Shown: one piece after another, positions 1 through 6,402 of the stretch
Position numbering within the stretch: the first letter of the stretch is position 1
Layout of the letters: every line of letters starts with the position of its first letter
From: Oscillospiraceae bacterium
GTDB lineage: Bacteria; Bacillota; Clostridia; Oscillospirales; Ruminococcaceae
Assembly (NCBI GenBank): GCA_019416775.1
Contig: DXWR01000037.1
Coordinates: 1-8,270 of the forward strand
DNA length: 8,270 nt
Direction of reading: 5' to 3'
Notes under the pieces: model-generated
The model's database searches: none
Told to the model about the DNA's origin: nothing
The model's input: the letters and a program-made list of their open reading frames with translations, nothing else
Position numbers and translations under genes: made by a program

Positions 1-19
1 GAATATAAGATATTTGAAT

Positions 20-48
20 TTCACATTTTGCCAAATCCGTGCTACAAT
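20..48 (+). promoter_or_regulatory. Promoter of the MarR/ABC exporter operon
   Basis: A -35 box TTCACA (20-25) is followed after 17 bp by TACAAT (43-48). TG at 40-41 makes this an extended -10 (TGCTACAAT). Each hexamer differs from the sigma-A consensus by one base. Transcription would start near 55, which excludes the upstream TTG at 28 as the start of the MarR gene. Short arms ATTTG (12-16) and CAAAT (32-36) straddle the -35 box and could be part of a MarR operator for autoregulation, but the symmetry is weak and this is only inference. Confidence 0.6.
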
Positions 49-123
49 TTCTTATGCACAGAACATAAGAGCACAAACTGTTCGATGCCAAACGAACCTG
101 AAGCGCAGGAGGTGCAGCAAACA

Positions 124-642
124 ATGCCGGAGGATTTCAAGGCAGAAGAATTGATCTTCCTTTTGAGAAGGATCAATCTGCATCTATCAACACAGCTGGA
201 GCTTTCTTTAAAAGAAAAGGACATCAGTGGGATTCAGGCTTATTTTATGGTGTATCTCTTAAGACATCATCCCCAGGGGACCTATCTCACCGAGTTGTGC
301 CGGGAAATCGGGGTGTCTAAGCCCACGCTGTCTGTGTTGATGAAGAAATTGAGAGAGAAGGGGTATCTCACCTTTCAGGAAAATCCGGAGGATATCCGGA
401 AAAAGAAGGTGCTCCCCACAGAAAAACTCATGGCAGAAGGAAATGAATTTTTGCAGAAAGCCAACCAAATGGAAGATCGCATCTGCAATGTGCTGACTCA
501 ACAGGAAAACGTGCAGCTGCAAACTTTGGCCAAAAAGTTCTTAGACCGGTTGGCTGAATTAGAACAGGAGCAAGGCCAAACAAAATCAGATAGGAGGTAC
601 TTCAAACGTGAGAAAAGTTTTACAACAGCTCAAGCAGTATAA
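124..642 (+). CDS. MarR-family transcriptional regulator
   Basis: This is a 172-residue winged-helix DNA-binding protein, within the usual size range for MarR regulators. Such proteins bind as dimers to operators near their own promoter and release DNA when they bind small, often toxic, ligands. The recognition helix is around residues 63-80 (GVSKPTLSVLMKKLREKG). The wing follows at about 82-100 with the basic stretch EDIRKKKVLPTEK, which replaces the family pattern DRRxKRxxxLT. Flanking N- and C-terminal helices would form the dimer interface. The ATG at 124 is chosen because AGGAGGTG lies at 107-114, nine bases upstream; the in-frame ATG at 85 has no ribosome site, and a TTG at 28 lies before the predicted transcription start. 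It is first in an operon with two ABC exporter genes and overlaps the next gene by 35 bp. It probably represses the operon, but an activator cannot be excluded. Confidence 0.9.
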   Translation: MPEDFKAEELIFLLRRINLHLSTQLELSLKEKDISGIQAYFMVYLLRHHPQGTYLTELCREIGVSKPTLSVLMKKLREKGYLTFQENPEDIRKKKVLPTEKLMAEGNEFLQKANQMEDRICNVLTQQENVQLQTLAKKFLDRLAELEQEQGQTKSDRRYFKREKSFTTAQAV

Positions 643-2347
643 AAAACAGACCTTTCTCTGCATCATACTCACTGCTTTGGAAGTGATCATGGAAATCCTG
701 ATGCCTTTTGTCACTGCCATTATCATCGACCAGGGCTTACAGCAATTAAATCTATCGGTGGTGTATCGCTACGGGATTTTAATTGTGCTGATGGCCGTGT
801 TGAGCTTGATTTTTGGTGCTTTGGCCGGTAAAAATGCCGCCAGCGCTTCTGCCGGTTTGTCCGCCAATCTGCGGGAAGCGATTTACGCCAAGATTCAAAC
901 TTTTTCTTTTTCCAACATCGATAAGTTCAGCGTTCCAGGCTTGGTGACTCGTATGACTACCGATATCACCAACGTGCAGAACGCCTTTATGATGGTGATC
1001 CGTGTGGCGGTGCGTGCGCCGTTGAACTTTATCTTCAGCTTTGCTATGTGTCTTTATATTAATCAAACCATCAGCTGGACCTTTTTGATTGCCGTGGCCT
1101 TTTTGGTGATTGTTATCGGCGCCATAATGGTAGTTACCTTAAAAATCTTCAACCAGGTCTTTAAGAAATACGACGACTTAAATGCCAGCGTGCAGGAAAA
1201 CGTCACCGCCATCCGGGTGGTGAAGGCCTTCGTCCGGGAGGATTACGAAAACCAAAAGTTCTCCAAAGCATCCCAGGTCCTGTATAAGATGTTTGTGAAG
1301 GCGGAAGGCTTGCTGGCCTTCAATAACCCGGCCATGATGGTTGCGGTATATTTCTGCATCATTATTGTATCTTGGCTGGGGGCACAGTTTATTGTAGGCG
1401 GATCCTTGACCACCGGAGATTTGACCAGTCTGTTCAGCTATATTATGGCGCTGCTGATGAGCTTGATGATGCTCTCCATGGTAGTGGTGATGATCAGTAT
1501 GTCTTTGGCCAGTATCCGCCGTATCAGCGAAGTACTGAGCGAAACCCCTGACCTGAAAGATCCGGAAAATCCGGTGATGGAAGTACCGGATGGACGGATT
1601 GACTTCAATCACGTGAACTTTTCTTATAAGCACGGCAGCGGGAAAAATGCTTTGTCCGACATTGATTTGCACATTAAGAGCGGAGAAACCATCGGCGTGA
1701 TTGGCGGCACCGGTTCCGGCAAGAGCAGTCTGGTGAATTTGATCTGCCGGCTGTACGACGTCAACAATGGCTCGGTCTGTGTGGGCGGCATCGATGTGCG
1801 CAACTACGATACTGAGGTGCTGCGCAATCAGGTTTCCGTAGTGCTGCAAAAGAACACCCTGTTTTCCGGCAGCATTCTTCAAAATCTCCGCTGGGGCAAT
1901 CCCGATGCCACTGAGGAAGAATGTATCCAAGCCTGCAAAGCGGCCTGCGCCGATGAATTTATCGACCGGATGCCGGACGGTTACCGCACTCGGATCGAGC
2001 GGGGCGGCAACAACGTTTCCGGCGGTCAGAAACAGCGGCTGTGCATTGCCCGGGCTCTGTTGAAAAAGCCGAAAGTGCTGATTCTGGATGACTCCACCAG
2101 TGCGGTAGACACCGCTACCGATGCCAAAATCCGGGCGGCCTTTGCCAAGGAAATCCCCGGCACCACTAAGATCATTATCGCCCAGCGGATCTCCAGTGTG
2201 GAGTCTGCCGACCGGATCCTGGTGTTGGACGATGGCAAGATCAACGCTTTTGACACTCACGAAAATCTGTTGAAAAATAACGCAATTTACCAAGAGATCT
2301 ACACCTCCCAGAAGGAGGGCGGCGGCGACTTCGACCAGCCGGCATAA
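608..2347 (+). CDS. Heterodimeric ABC exporter, subunit with degenerate ATPase site
   Basis: This 579-residue half-transporter has an N-terminal membrane domain with about six helices (roughly 15-41, 52-74, 138-152, 156-178, 241-264, 275-298) and a C-terminal nucleotide-binding domain. In order the latter shows A-loop Y340, Walker A GGTGSGKS (366-373), Q-loop Q414, signature VSGGQ (470-474), Walker B LILDD (491-495) and a D-loop around 498-501. Two catalytic positions are altered: D495 replaces the usual Glu and Q526 replaces the switch His (IIIAQRIS). These changes are typical of the non-catalytic partner of type IV heterodimeric exporters such as TM287/288 or BmrCD. It therefore should pair with the product of the next gene and export drugs, lipids or peptides across the membrane; the substrate cannot be read from the sequence. 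The start is GTG at 608, with TAGGAGGT at 591-598 nine bases upstream. The start lies inside the marR gene, which suggests translational coupling. Confidence 0.95.
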   Translation: MRKVLQQLKQYKKQTFLCIILTALEVIMEILMPFVTAIIIDQGLQQLNLSVVYRYGILIVLMAVLSLIFGALAGKNAASASAGLSANLREAIYAKIQTFSFSNIDKFSVPGLVTRMTTDITNVQNAFMMVIRVAVRAPLNFIFSFAMCLYINQTISWTFLIAVAFLVIVIGAIMVVTLKIFNQVFKKYDDLNASVQENVTAIRVVKAFVREDYENQKFSKASQVLYKMFVKAEGLLAFNNPAMMVAVYFCIIIVSWLGAQFIVGGSLTTGDLTSLFSYIMALLMSLMMLSMVVVMISMSLASIRRISEVLSETPDLKDPENPVMEVPDGRIDFNHVNFSYKHGSGKNALSDIDLHIKSGETIGVIGGTGSGKSSLVNLICRLYDVNNGSVCVGGIDVRNYDTEVLRNQVSVVLQKNTLFSGSILQNLRWGNPDATEEECIQACKAACADEFIDRMPDGYRTRIERGGNNVSGGQKQRLCIARALLKKPKVLILDDSTSAVDTATDAKIRAAFAKEIPGTTKIIIAQRISSVESADRILVLDDGKINAFDTHENLLKNNAIYQEIYTSQKEGGGDFDQPA

Positions 2348-2370
2348 TTGAGGAAGGAGGAAATGGTTTT

Positions 2371-4257
2371 ATGAAGGACAGAAGACAAAAGGCCAGGATG
2401 ACCACGGCGGCAACCCTGATCAAGCGGGTCATCCAATATATGCTTCATTATTATAAGATCCCGTTTATTCTGGTGGTTATCTGTATTTTGATTACTGCCA
2501 TTGCCACGGTGGTGGGAGCTACCTTCCCTCAAAAGTTGGTGGATGAATACATTGGTCCCATGATCCAAAACGGATCCACCGATTTCAGTGCACTGGCTTC
2601 TGACTTGGTGCGGCTGGCCTGTATTATGGCTGTGGGCGTGATTACCGCCTTTGCCTACAACCGGATTATGGTTAACGTCAGCCAAGGCACCATGCGCCAC
2701 CTCCGGGACGACTTGTTCCACAACATGGAAGCGTTGCCCATTCAATATTTCGATACCCACGCGCACGGCGACATTATGTCCGTCTACACCAACGACGTGG
2801 ATACTCTGCGGCAGCTGCTCAGCCAGAGCATTCCCCAGATCATCAACTCGGTGATCACCATGATAGCGACGTTCATTACCATGATTATCCTGAATGCTGC
2901 TTTGACGGTGATTTCCATTATCACCGCCATTGCGATGCTGATTGTCACTTCACAATTTTCTAAGCTGTCCGGCAAATATTATGTCCATCAGCAGAAGGAT
3001 TTGGGTGCTGTGGACGGCTTCATCGAAGAGATGCTGGACGGCCAAAAAGTGGTAAAGGTGTTCTGCCACGAAGAGGCGGCCAAAGCAGATTTCCACAAAG
3101 TCAACGAAAAATTGCGCAACAGCACCGACAAGGCCAACAGCTATGCCAACTTACTGATGCCTGTCAATGCCAATATCGGCTGGATCAGCTATGCGCTGGT
3201 AGCGGTGGTAGGCGCGATTTTAGGCATCAACGAACTGGCCGGCGTCACCATCGGCACTGTGGTAACTTTTGTGGGCTTGAACCGGAGCTTTACCAACCCC
3301 ATCACCCAGGTGAGCCAGCAGGTGAACTTTGTGGTCAACGCCGCCGCCGGCGCCCAGCGTGTGTTTGAATTGATGGATCAGGTTCCCGAAACCGACGAAG
3401 GTTATGTGGAACTGGTCAATGCCAAGATGGATGAAAACGGCCAGCTCACCGAATCCGAAACTCGCACCAATCTGTGGGCTTGGAAGCATCCCCATAAGGC
3501 GGACGGCACTGTCACCTACACCAAACTGGAAGGCGGGGTAGTGCTGGATCATGTGGATTTTGGTTATTCGGAAGAAAAGATCGTCCTACACGACATCAGC
3601 CTCTACGCCAAACCGGGCCAGAAGATCGCCTTCGTTGGCGCAACCGGCGCCGGCAAAACCACTATTACCAACCTGATTAACCGGTTCTACGACATTGCCG
3701 ACGGTAAAATCCGCTACGATGGCATTAACATCAACAAGATCAAAAAGGCGGATCTCCGCCGGTCCTTGGGCATGGTGCTGCAAGATACCCATCTGTTCAC
3801 CGGCACGGTGATGGACAATATCCGTTATGGCAAACTGGATGCTACTGACGAGGACTGTATCAAAGCTGCCAAGCTGGCCAACGCCGACGGCTTTATCCGC
3901 CGTTTGCCGGACGGCTATCAGACTATGCTCACCGGAGACGGCGCTAATCTGAGTCAGGGCCAGCGTCAGCTGTTGGCCATTGCCCGGGCTGCGGTTGCCG
4001 ATCCGCCGGCGCTGATTTTGGACGAGGCTACCTCTTCTATTGATACCCGTACCGAAAAGCTGGTCCAGGACGGAATGGATGCTTTGATGAAGGGACGCAC
4101 CACCTTCGTCATTGCCCACCGGTTGTCTACGGTGAAGAATTCCGACTGCATCATTGTAATGGAGCAGGGCCGGATCATCGAACGGGGCACCCACGACGAA
4201 TTGATTGCCGCCAAGGGCAAGTATTATCAGCTTTACACCGGTAACTTTGCCGCGTAA
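2371..4257 (+). CDS. Heterodimeric ABC exporter, catalytic-site subunit
   Basis: This 628-residue half-transporter has six predicted membrane helices in the first 320 residues and an ATPase domain from about 390. Motifs are A-loop Y399, Walker A GATGAGKT (423-430), Q-loop Q471, Walker B LILDE with catalytic E552, and switch H583 (IAHRLS). Its signature motif is LSQGQ (527-531) instead of LSGGQ. In a dimer with the upstream subunit, its Walker motifs and E552 would face the normal VSGGQ signature of the partner and form the active site, while its LSQGQ would face the partner's degenerate site. About 50 extra residues (about 340-390, rich in charged residues, containing the NLWAWKHPHKADG stretch) lie between the membrane and ATPase domains. 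From memory, similar inserts occur in related clostridial exporters. The ATG has AGGAAGGAGG at 2351-2360, ten bases upstream, and the gene begins 23 bp after its partner's stop. It is the last gene of the operon. Confidence 0.95.
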   Translation: MKDRRQKARMTTAATLIKRVIQYMLHYYKIPFILVVICILITAIATVVGATFPQKLVDEYIGPMIQNGSTDFSALASDLVRLACIMAVGVITAFAYNRIMVNVSQGTMRHLRDDLFHNMEALPIQYFDTHAHGDIMSVYTNDVDTLRQLLSQSIPQIINSVITMIATFITMIILNAALTVISIITAIAMLIVTSQFSKLSGKYYVHQQKDLGAVDGFIEEMLDGQKVVKVFCHEEAAKADFHKVNEKLRNSTDKANSYANLLMPVNANIGWISYALVAVVGAILGINELAGVTIGTVVTFVGLNRSFTNPITQVSQQVNFVVNAAAGAQRVFELMDQVPETDEGYVELVNAKMDENGQLTESETRTNLWAWKHPHKADGTVTYTKLEGGVVLDHVDFGYSEEKIVLHDISLYAKPGQKIAFVGATGAGKTTITNLINRFYDIADGKIRYDGININKIKKADLRRSLGMVLQDTHLFTGTVMDNIRYGKLDATDEDCIKAAKLANADGFIRRLPDGYQTMLTGDGANLSQGQRQLLAIARAAVADPPALILDEATSSIDTRTEKLVQDGMDALMKGRTTFVIAHRLSTVKNSDCIIVMEQGRIIERGTHDELIAAKGKYYQLYTGNFAA

Positions 4258-4265
4258 GCGGAATC

Positions 4266-4306
4266 AAAAAAGCGAGTTTTCTCTTTGCGGAGATGCTCGC
4301 TTTTTT
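4266..4306 (+). terminator. Rho-independent terminator of the exporter operon
   Basis: An 11-bp perfect stem is formed by AAAAAAGCGAG (4266-4276) and CTCGCTTTTTT (4296-4306). A smaller inner stem TCTC (4280-4283) / GAGA (4290-4293) lies within the loop. The stem starts eight bases after the stop codon and ends in six T's. A second copy of the 3' arm (GCTCGCTTTTTT, 4328-4339) lies 33 bp downstream and could form an alternative stem with the same 5' arm. Confidence 0.85.
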
Positions 4307-4367
4307 GTTGGATTGTTTTTTGCGACGGCTCGCTTTTTTCTTTCTATTGTTGCTGGAAATTCATATT

Positions 4368-4411
4368 TTGCAAACATTTCTCAAAACATTCTTAAATACT
4401 GTTACGGTATT
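4368..4411 (+). promoter_or_regulatory. Possible promoter and operator of the small membrane protein gene
   Basis: TTGCAA (4368-4373) and TTAAAT (4392-4397), 18 bp apart, are the best -35/-10 pair found, each matching four of six consensus bases. Overlapping and following the -10 is an imperfect palindrome AATACTGTTACGGTATT (4395-4411), in which AATAC and GTATT are exact inverted arms. Its position near the transcription start would fit a repressor operator. A promoter is expected here because a strong terminator closes the preceding operon, but the boxes are weak. Confidence 0.35.
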
Positions 4412-4446
4412 CTATCCATACCAACTACAGAAAAGGAGTCATTATC

Positions 4447-4815
4447 ATGAACAAACACGATCAAGATTTTCTGGTGCAAAAGATTCGCACGCAGTATGCG
4501 GAAAAAGAACACACCCAGCTGGATGCCTTACAAAAGTTGGACGCAAAGGTAAAGCGCCCGGCAAAGGTGTTGGCCTACTTTTTAGGCGTGGTAGGTGCTA
4601 TTGTGCTGGGCTGCGGCATGAGTTTGGTGATGACCGACATTGGCGCAACGCTGGGAATGGCAAACACCATGGTGCCGGGAATCGCAGTAGGGATCATAGG
4701 TTTGGTGCTGGTTGTAGTGAACTATCCCATCTTTCACAGCTTTTTAAGTTCCCGCCGGAAAAAGTATGCTGGTGCAATCATGGCGCTCAGCGATAAACTT
4801 TTGGAGAACCAATGA
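4447..4815 (+). CDS. Small two-helix membrane protein, function unknown
   Basis: The product has 122 residues. A charged N-terminal part (1-40, with many Lys, Gln and Asp and the stretch AKVKRPAK) is followed by two hydrophobic helices at about 41-62 and 75-95, then a basic tail (SSRRKKYAG) and a short terminal helix. The positive charges flanking both helices suggest a hairpin with both ends in the cytoplasm. The start at 4447 is supported by AAGGAG (4433-4438), eight bases upstream. It is separated from the ABC operon by a terminator and followed by its own, so it appears monocistronic. I do not recognise a characterised family; from memory, similar short proteins occur in Clostridia as hypotheticals. 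No function is assigned. Confidence 0.85.
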   Translation: MNKHDQDFLVQKIRTQYAEKEHTQLDALQKLDAKVKRPAKVLAYFLGVVGAIVLGCGMSLVMTDIGATLGMANTMVPGIAVGIIGLVLVVVNYPIFHSFLSSRRKKYAGAIMALSDKLLENQ

Positions 4816-4824
4816 TCCAGAAAT

Positions 4825-4856
4825 AAAGAGCCAGGAGATTGCTTTGGCATCTTTTT
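4825..4856 (+). terminator. Terminator of the small membrane protein gene
   Basis: The stem AAAGA-GCCA (4825-4833) pairs with TGGC-A-TCTTT (4845-4854), with one bulged A at 4849 and a loop of 11 bases. It ends in a run of five T's (4852-4856) and begins ten bases after the stop codon at 4813-4815. The T run partly belongs to the stem. Confidence 0.6.
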
Positions 4857-4927
4857 AGGAAGATCGTGCTCCCGAGGCGCAGCTTCTCAATGTCCGGCAT
4901 GATCATCTGAATTTGAAGACAAAATGA

Positions 4928-4970
4928 GGATACAGCCCTCCGACTTGGGAGTGTGCTGTATCCTTGTTTG
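4928..4970. terminator. Strong hairpin, possible bidirectional terminator
   Basis: A perfect 9-bp inverted repeat GGATACAGC (4928-4936) / GCTGTATCC (4955-4963) encloses an inner stem CTCC (4938-4941) / GGAG (4948-4951). The plus strand continues TTGTTTGCTGTTT, and the minus strand continues TCATTTTG. It may be a back-up terminator for the rightward gene or the end of leftward transcription from lysR. No confident gene ends next to it, so its owner is unclear. Confidence 0.55.
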
Positions 4971-5158
4971 CTGTTTGGATCAATGGAACGAGAAGGACAT
5001 TGAATGTACTTGCTTAAATTATAAGATAGCTGTAACTTTAGTTTGCCTTGGACGGCTCCAATGACGCCGATTTTCTTTGCAGAGTTGAAAGCGGCGGAGT
5101 GTGGGAGAGAGGCTTATGGAAAACATCATGCTGCGCGCTATCCCAGTGTGGCTTTGAA

Positions 5159-5204
5159 CCTTCCAAATGCGGAATTTTGTCTGGCAGTGGAAGCATTTGG
5201 GAGG
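5159..5204 (-). terminator. Stem-loop downstream of lysR, possible weak terminator
   Basis: CCTTCCAAATGC (5159-5170) pairs with GCATTTGGGAGG (5193-5204) over 12 positions with a single T-G pair, around a 22-base loop. For leftward transcripts it begins 15 bases after the lysR stop, the expected place for a 3' end. The following bases (TTCAAAG on the minus strand) are only weakly T-rich, so termination here is uncertain and it may instead stabilise the mRNA end. Confidence 0.4.
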
Positions 5205-5218
5205 CAGTAGATTCAAAA

Positions 5219-6115
5219 CTATGATTCCGATTTTAAATAGAGATTTCGCAAGCAGGTTAAAAAAGCGCGGGAGGCTTTCGAAAATACTTGATATTTTTTC
5301 CAGATTAAGCAGGCAGAGGCTTCCAGCTTAGGAAGTAGGGGCCGGAAGCAGAGGTTGCTGCCAGTGGTGTTAATTAGTTTGTCAAAACAAAGAGCGTAGC
5401 CCAATCCTTCATCTACCAGCAAAGAGGCGTTGAATACCAGGTTGTAGGTGGCCACTACATTGAGTTTAGATAGCTCCCGCTTCATCCACTGAGACAGATA
5501 TTGGATGTCGCCATGTTGTTGAGACACAATCAGTGGCTTATCCCATAAGTCTTCCGGAACAATGGCTTGTTTGCTGGACAAGGGGGAGTCCCGCCGCATT
5601 AGGACTCCCCAACAGTCGGTTTGGGGAATGGGGATGACTTCATATTTTTGGGTATCTACCCCTCGAAACAACAAACCAAAATCGATCAGGCCTTTGTCCA
5701 AGGCTTCTAATACATATTCGGCATTACCGCTGGAAAGATGGAAGTGGATGTGGGGATGCTGTTTTTGAATTTGTTTGGCGGCTCCGGCAAATAGACGAAC
5801 TAAATCGGTTTCTCCGGTACCAATATAGACATCCCCTATGATAATTTCTTTCGCACAAGTAATTTCCTCTTCCGTCCGCTGTACCAGAGATAGGATTTCT
5901 TCTGCCCGCTTGCGCAGAATCATTCCTTCTTCGGTAAGAGTTACCTTCCGAGACCCTTTGGTACCGCGGATTAACAATTGTTTGCCTAGTTCTTCTTCTA
6001 AGGCCTTTAGCTGGGTGGACAGGGCAGGTTGGGATAGATGCAGGGATTGGGCTGCTGCAGAGATATTTTGTTCCCTGGCTACTGCTAAAAAATAACGTAG
6101 GACGCGGAGCTCCAT
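5219..6115 (-). CDS. LysR-family transcriptional regulator
   Basis: The 298-residue product has the standard LysR length and layout. A winged helix-turn-helix occupies residues 1-60, with the recognition region around 18-40 (SAAAQSLHLSQPALSTQLKALE). A linker helix spans about 62-90, and a periplasmic-binding-protein-like effector domain about 92-297 includes the typical IDFGLLF (144-150) and PEDLWDKPLIV (187-197). Such proteins bind as tetramers at T-N11-A type sites and respond to a small metabolite; the ligand here is unknown. The ATG (6113-6115, read leftward) is preceded by AAGGAGG at 6123-6129, seven bases away. It is divergent from a lipoprotein gene, the arrangement in which LysR proteins usually control both themselves and the neighbour. 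A repeated promoter motif in front of the lipoprotein and hydrolase genes makes those two genes the likeliest targets. Confidence 0.93.
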   Translation of the reverse strand: MELRVLRYFLAVAREQNISAAAQSLHLSQPALSTQLKALEEELGKQLLIRGTKGSRKVTLTEEGMILRKRAEEILSLVQRTEEEITCAKEIIIGDVYIGTGETDLVRLFAGAAKQIQKQHPHIHFHLSSGNAEYVLEALDKGLIDFGLLFRGVDTQKYEVIPIPQTDCWGVLMRRDSPLSSKQAIVPEDLWDKPLIVSQQHGDIQYLSQWMKRELSKLNVVATYNLVFNASLLVDEGLGYALCFDKLINTTGSNLCFRPLLPKLEASACLIWKKYQVFSKASRAFLTCLRNLYLKSES

Positions 6116-6136
6116 TTGTTTTCCTCCTTCTGCTTT

Positions 6137-6165
6137 AGTATATCATGAGTTTCTATAGGTTTCAA
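6137..6165 (-). promoter_or_regulatory. Promoter of lysR
   Basis: Read on the minus strand, TTGAAA (6165-6160) is followed after exactly 17 bp by TATACT (6142-6137), with TGA just upstream of the -10 giving an extended -10. Transcription would begin near 6130, so the leader is only about 15 bases and consists mostly of the ribosome site. The shared 14-bp motif at 6187-6200 lies 21 bp upstream of this -35 box, a plausible place for autoregulation. Confidence 0.65.
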
Positions 6166-6186
6166 CGATGGAAATGAATCATAAAT

Positions 6187-6221
6187 AAGTATTTGCTATC
6201 TTTTTGAGGAAGTGTTACACT
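6187..6221 (+). promoter_or_regulatory. Promoter of the lipoprotein gene with shared operator-like motif
   Basis: TTGCTA (6193-6198) and TACACT (6216-6221) are 17 bp apart, with TG at 6213-6214 forming an extended -10. The -35 box is embedded in AAGTATTTGCTATC (6187-6200), which is identical to 7206-7219 in front of the hydrolase gene. After the -10, AAAGTTA (6222-6228) resembles AAAGATA (7241-7247) at the same distance in the hydrolase promoter. Transcription starting near 6228 gives a leader of about 175 bases that is A-rich and has no start codon in its longest open frame. Confidence 0.5.
6190..6203 (+). repeat. Copy 1 of the TATTTGCTATC motif
   Basis: TATTTGCTATC (6190-6200) occurs directly again at 7209-7219 and inverted at 7244-7254. 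With copy 2 the identity extends left to 14 bp (AAGTATTTGCTATC). With copy 3 it extends right to 14 bp (TATTTGCTATCTTT). I saw no further copy in the window. A weak inverted half, GATGGAAAT, lies at 6167-6175. Confidence 0.75.
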
Positions 6222-6402
6222 AAAGTTAATCAGAACCTCTTTTGTAAGCGCAGCTAAAGGTTCGGAACAACAAAAGAAAAAATCGGCTAAAAGTAAAAGC
6301 AAACTGCTGGAACGAAGGCATTGGGGAAAAACAGCAAAGTTGGAGAGATGGAAGGAAAAGGCAAAAAACAAATTTTTGTACTTGAGATGAGAGGTAATGA
6401 CT

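Larger units (their letters stand above)
4857..5218. other. Intergenic stretch without a confident gene; coding-like scraps
   Basis: Apart from the two hairpins listed separately, I find no convincing gene. One plus-strand frame reads from 4811 to 4926 with a single TAG stop (4850-4852) in the middle. Another is open from 5025 to 5210, with an ATG at 5061 giving 49 residues that end in LNLPNAEFCLAVEAFGRQ. That ORF has protein-like composition but lacks a ribosome site, and its 3' part coincides with a hairpin. They may be remnants of a decayed gene or chance. Neither was matched to a known family. Confidence 0.3.

Noticed and set aside
28..123. Longer MarR start at TTG 28 or ATG 85
   Set aside because: The predicted transcript begins near 55, the ATG at 85 has no ribosome site, and AGGAGG is ideally placed for the ATG at 124.
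1178..2293. Long antisense open frame of 371 codons
   Set aside because: It lies wholly opposite the first ABC exporter gene, shows no recognisable domain, and is explained as a shadow of that gene's codon pattern.
4293..4796. Plus-strand open frame overlapping the small membrane protein gene
   Set aside because: It starts within the terminator, has no ribosome site, and is a frame-shifted reading of the well-supported gene at 4447-4815.
6208..6390. Lysine-rich open frame in the lipoprotein leader
   Set aside because: It has no usable start codon inside the predicted transcript, and its Lys content simply reflects the A-rich leader.
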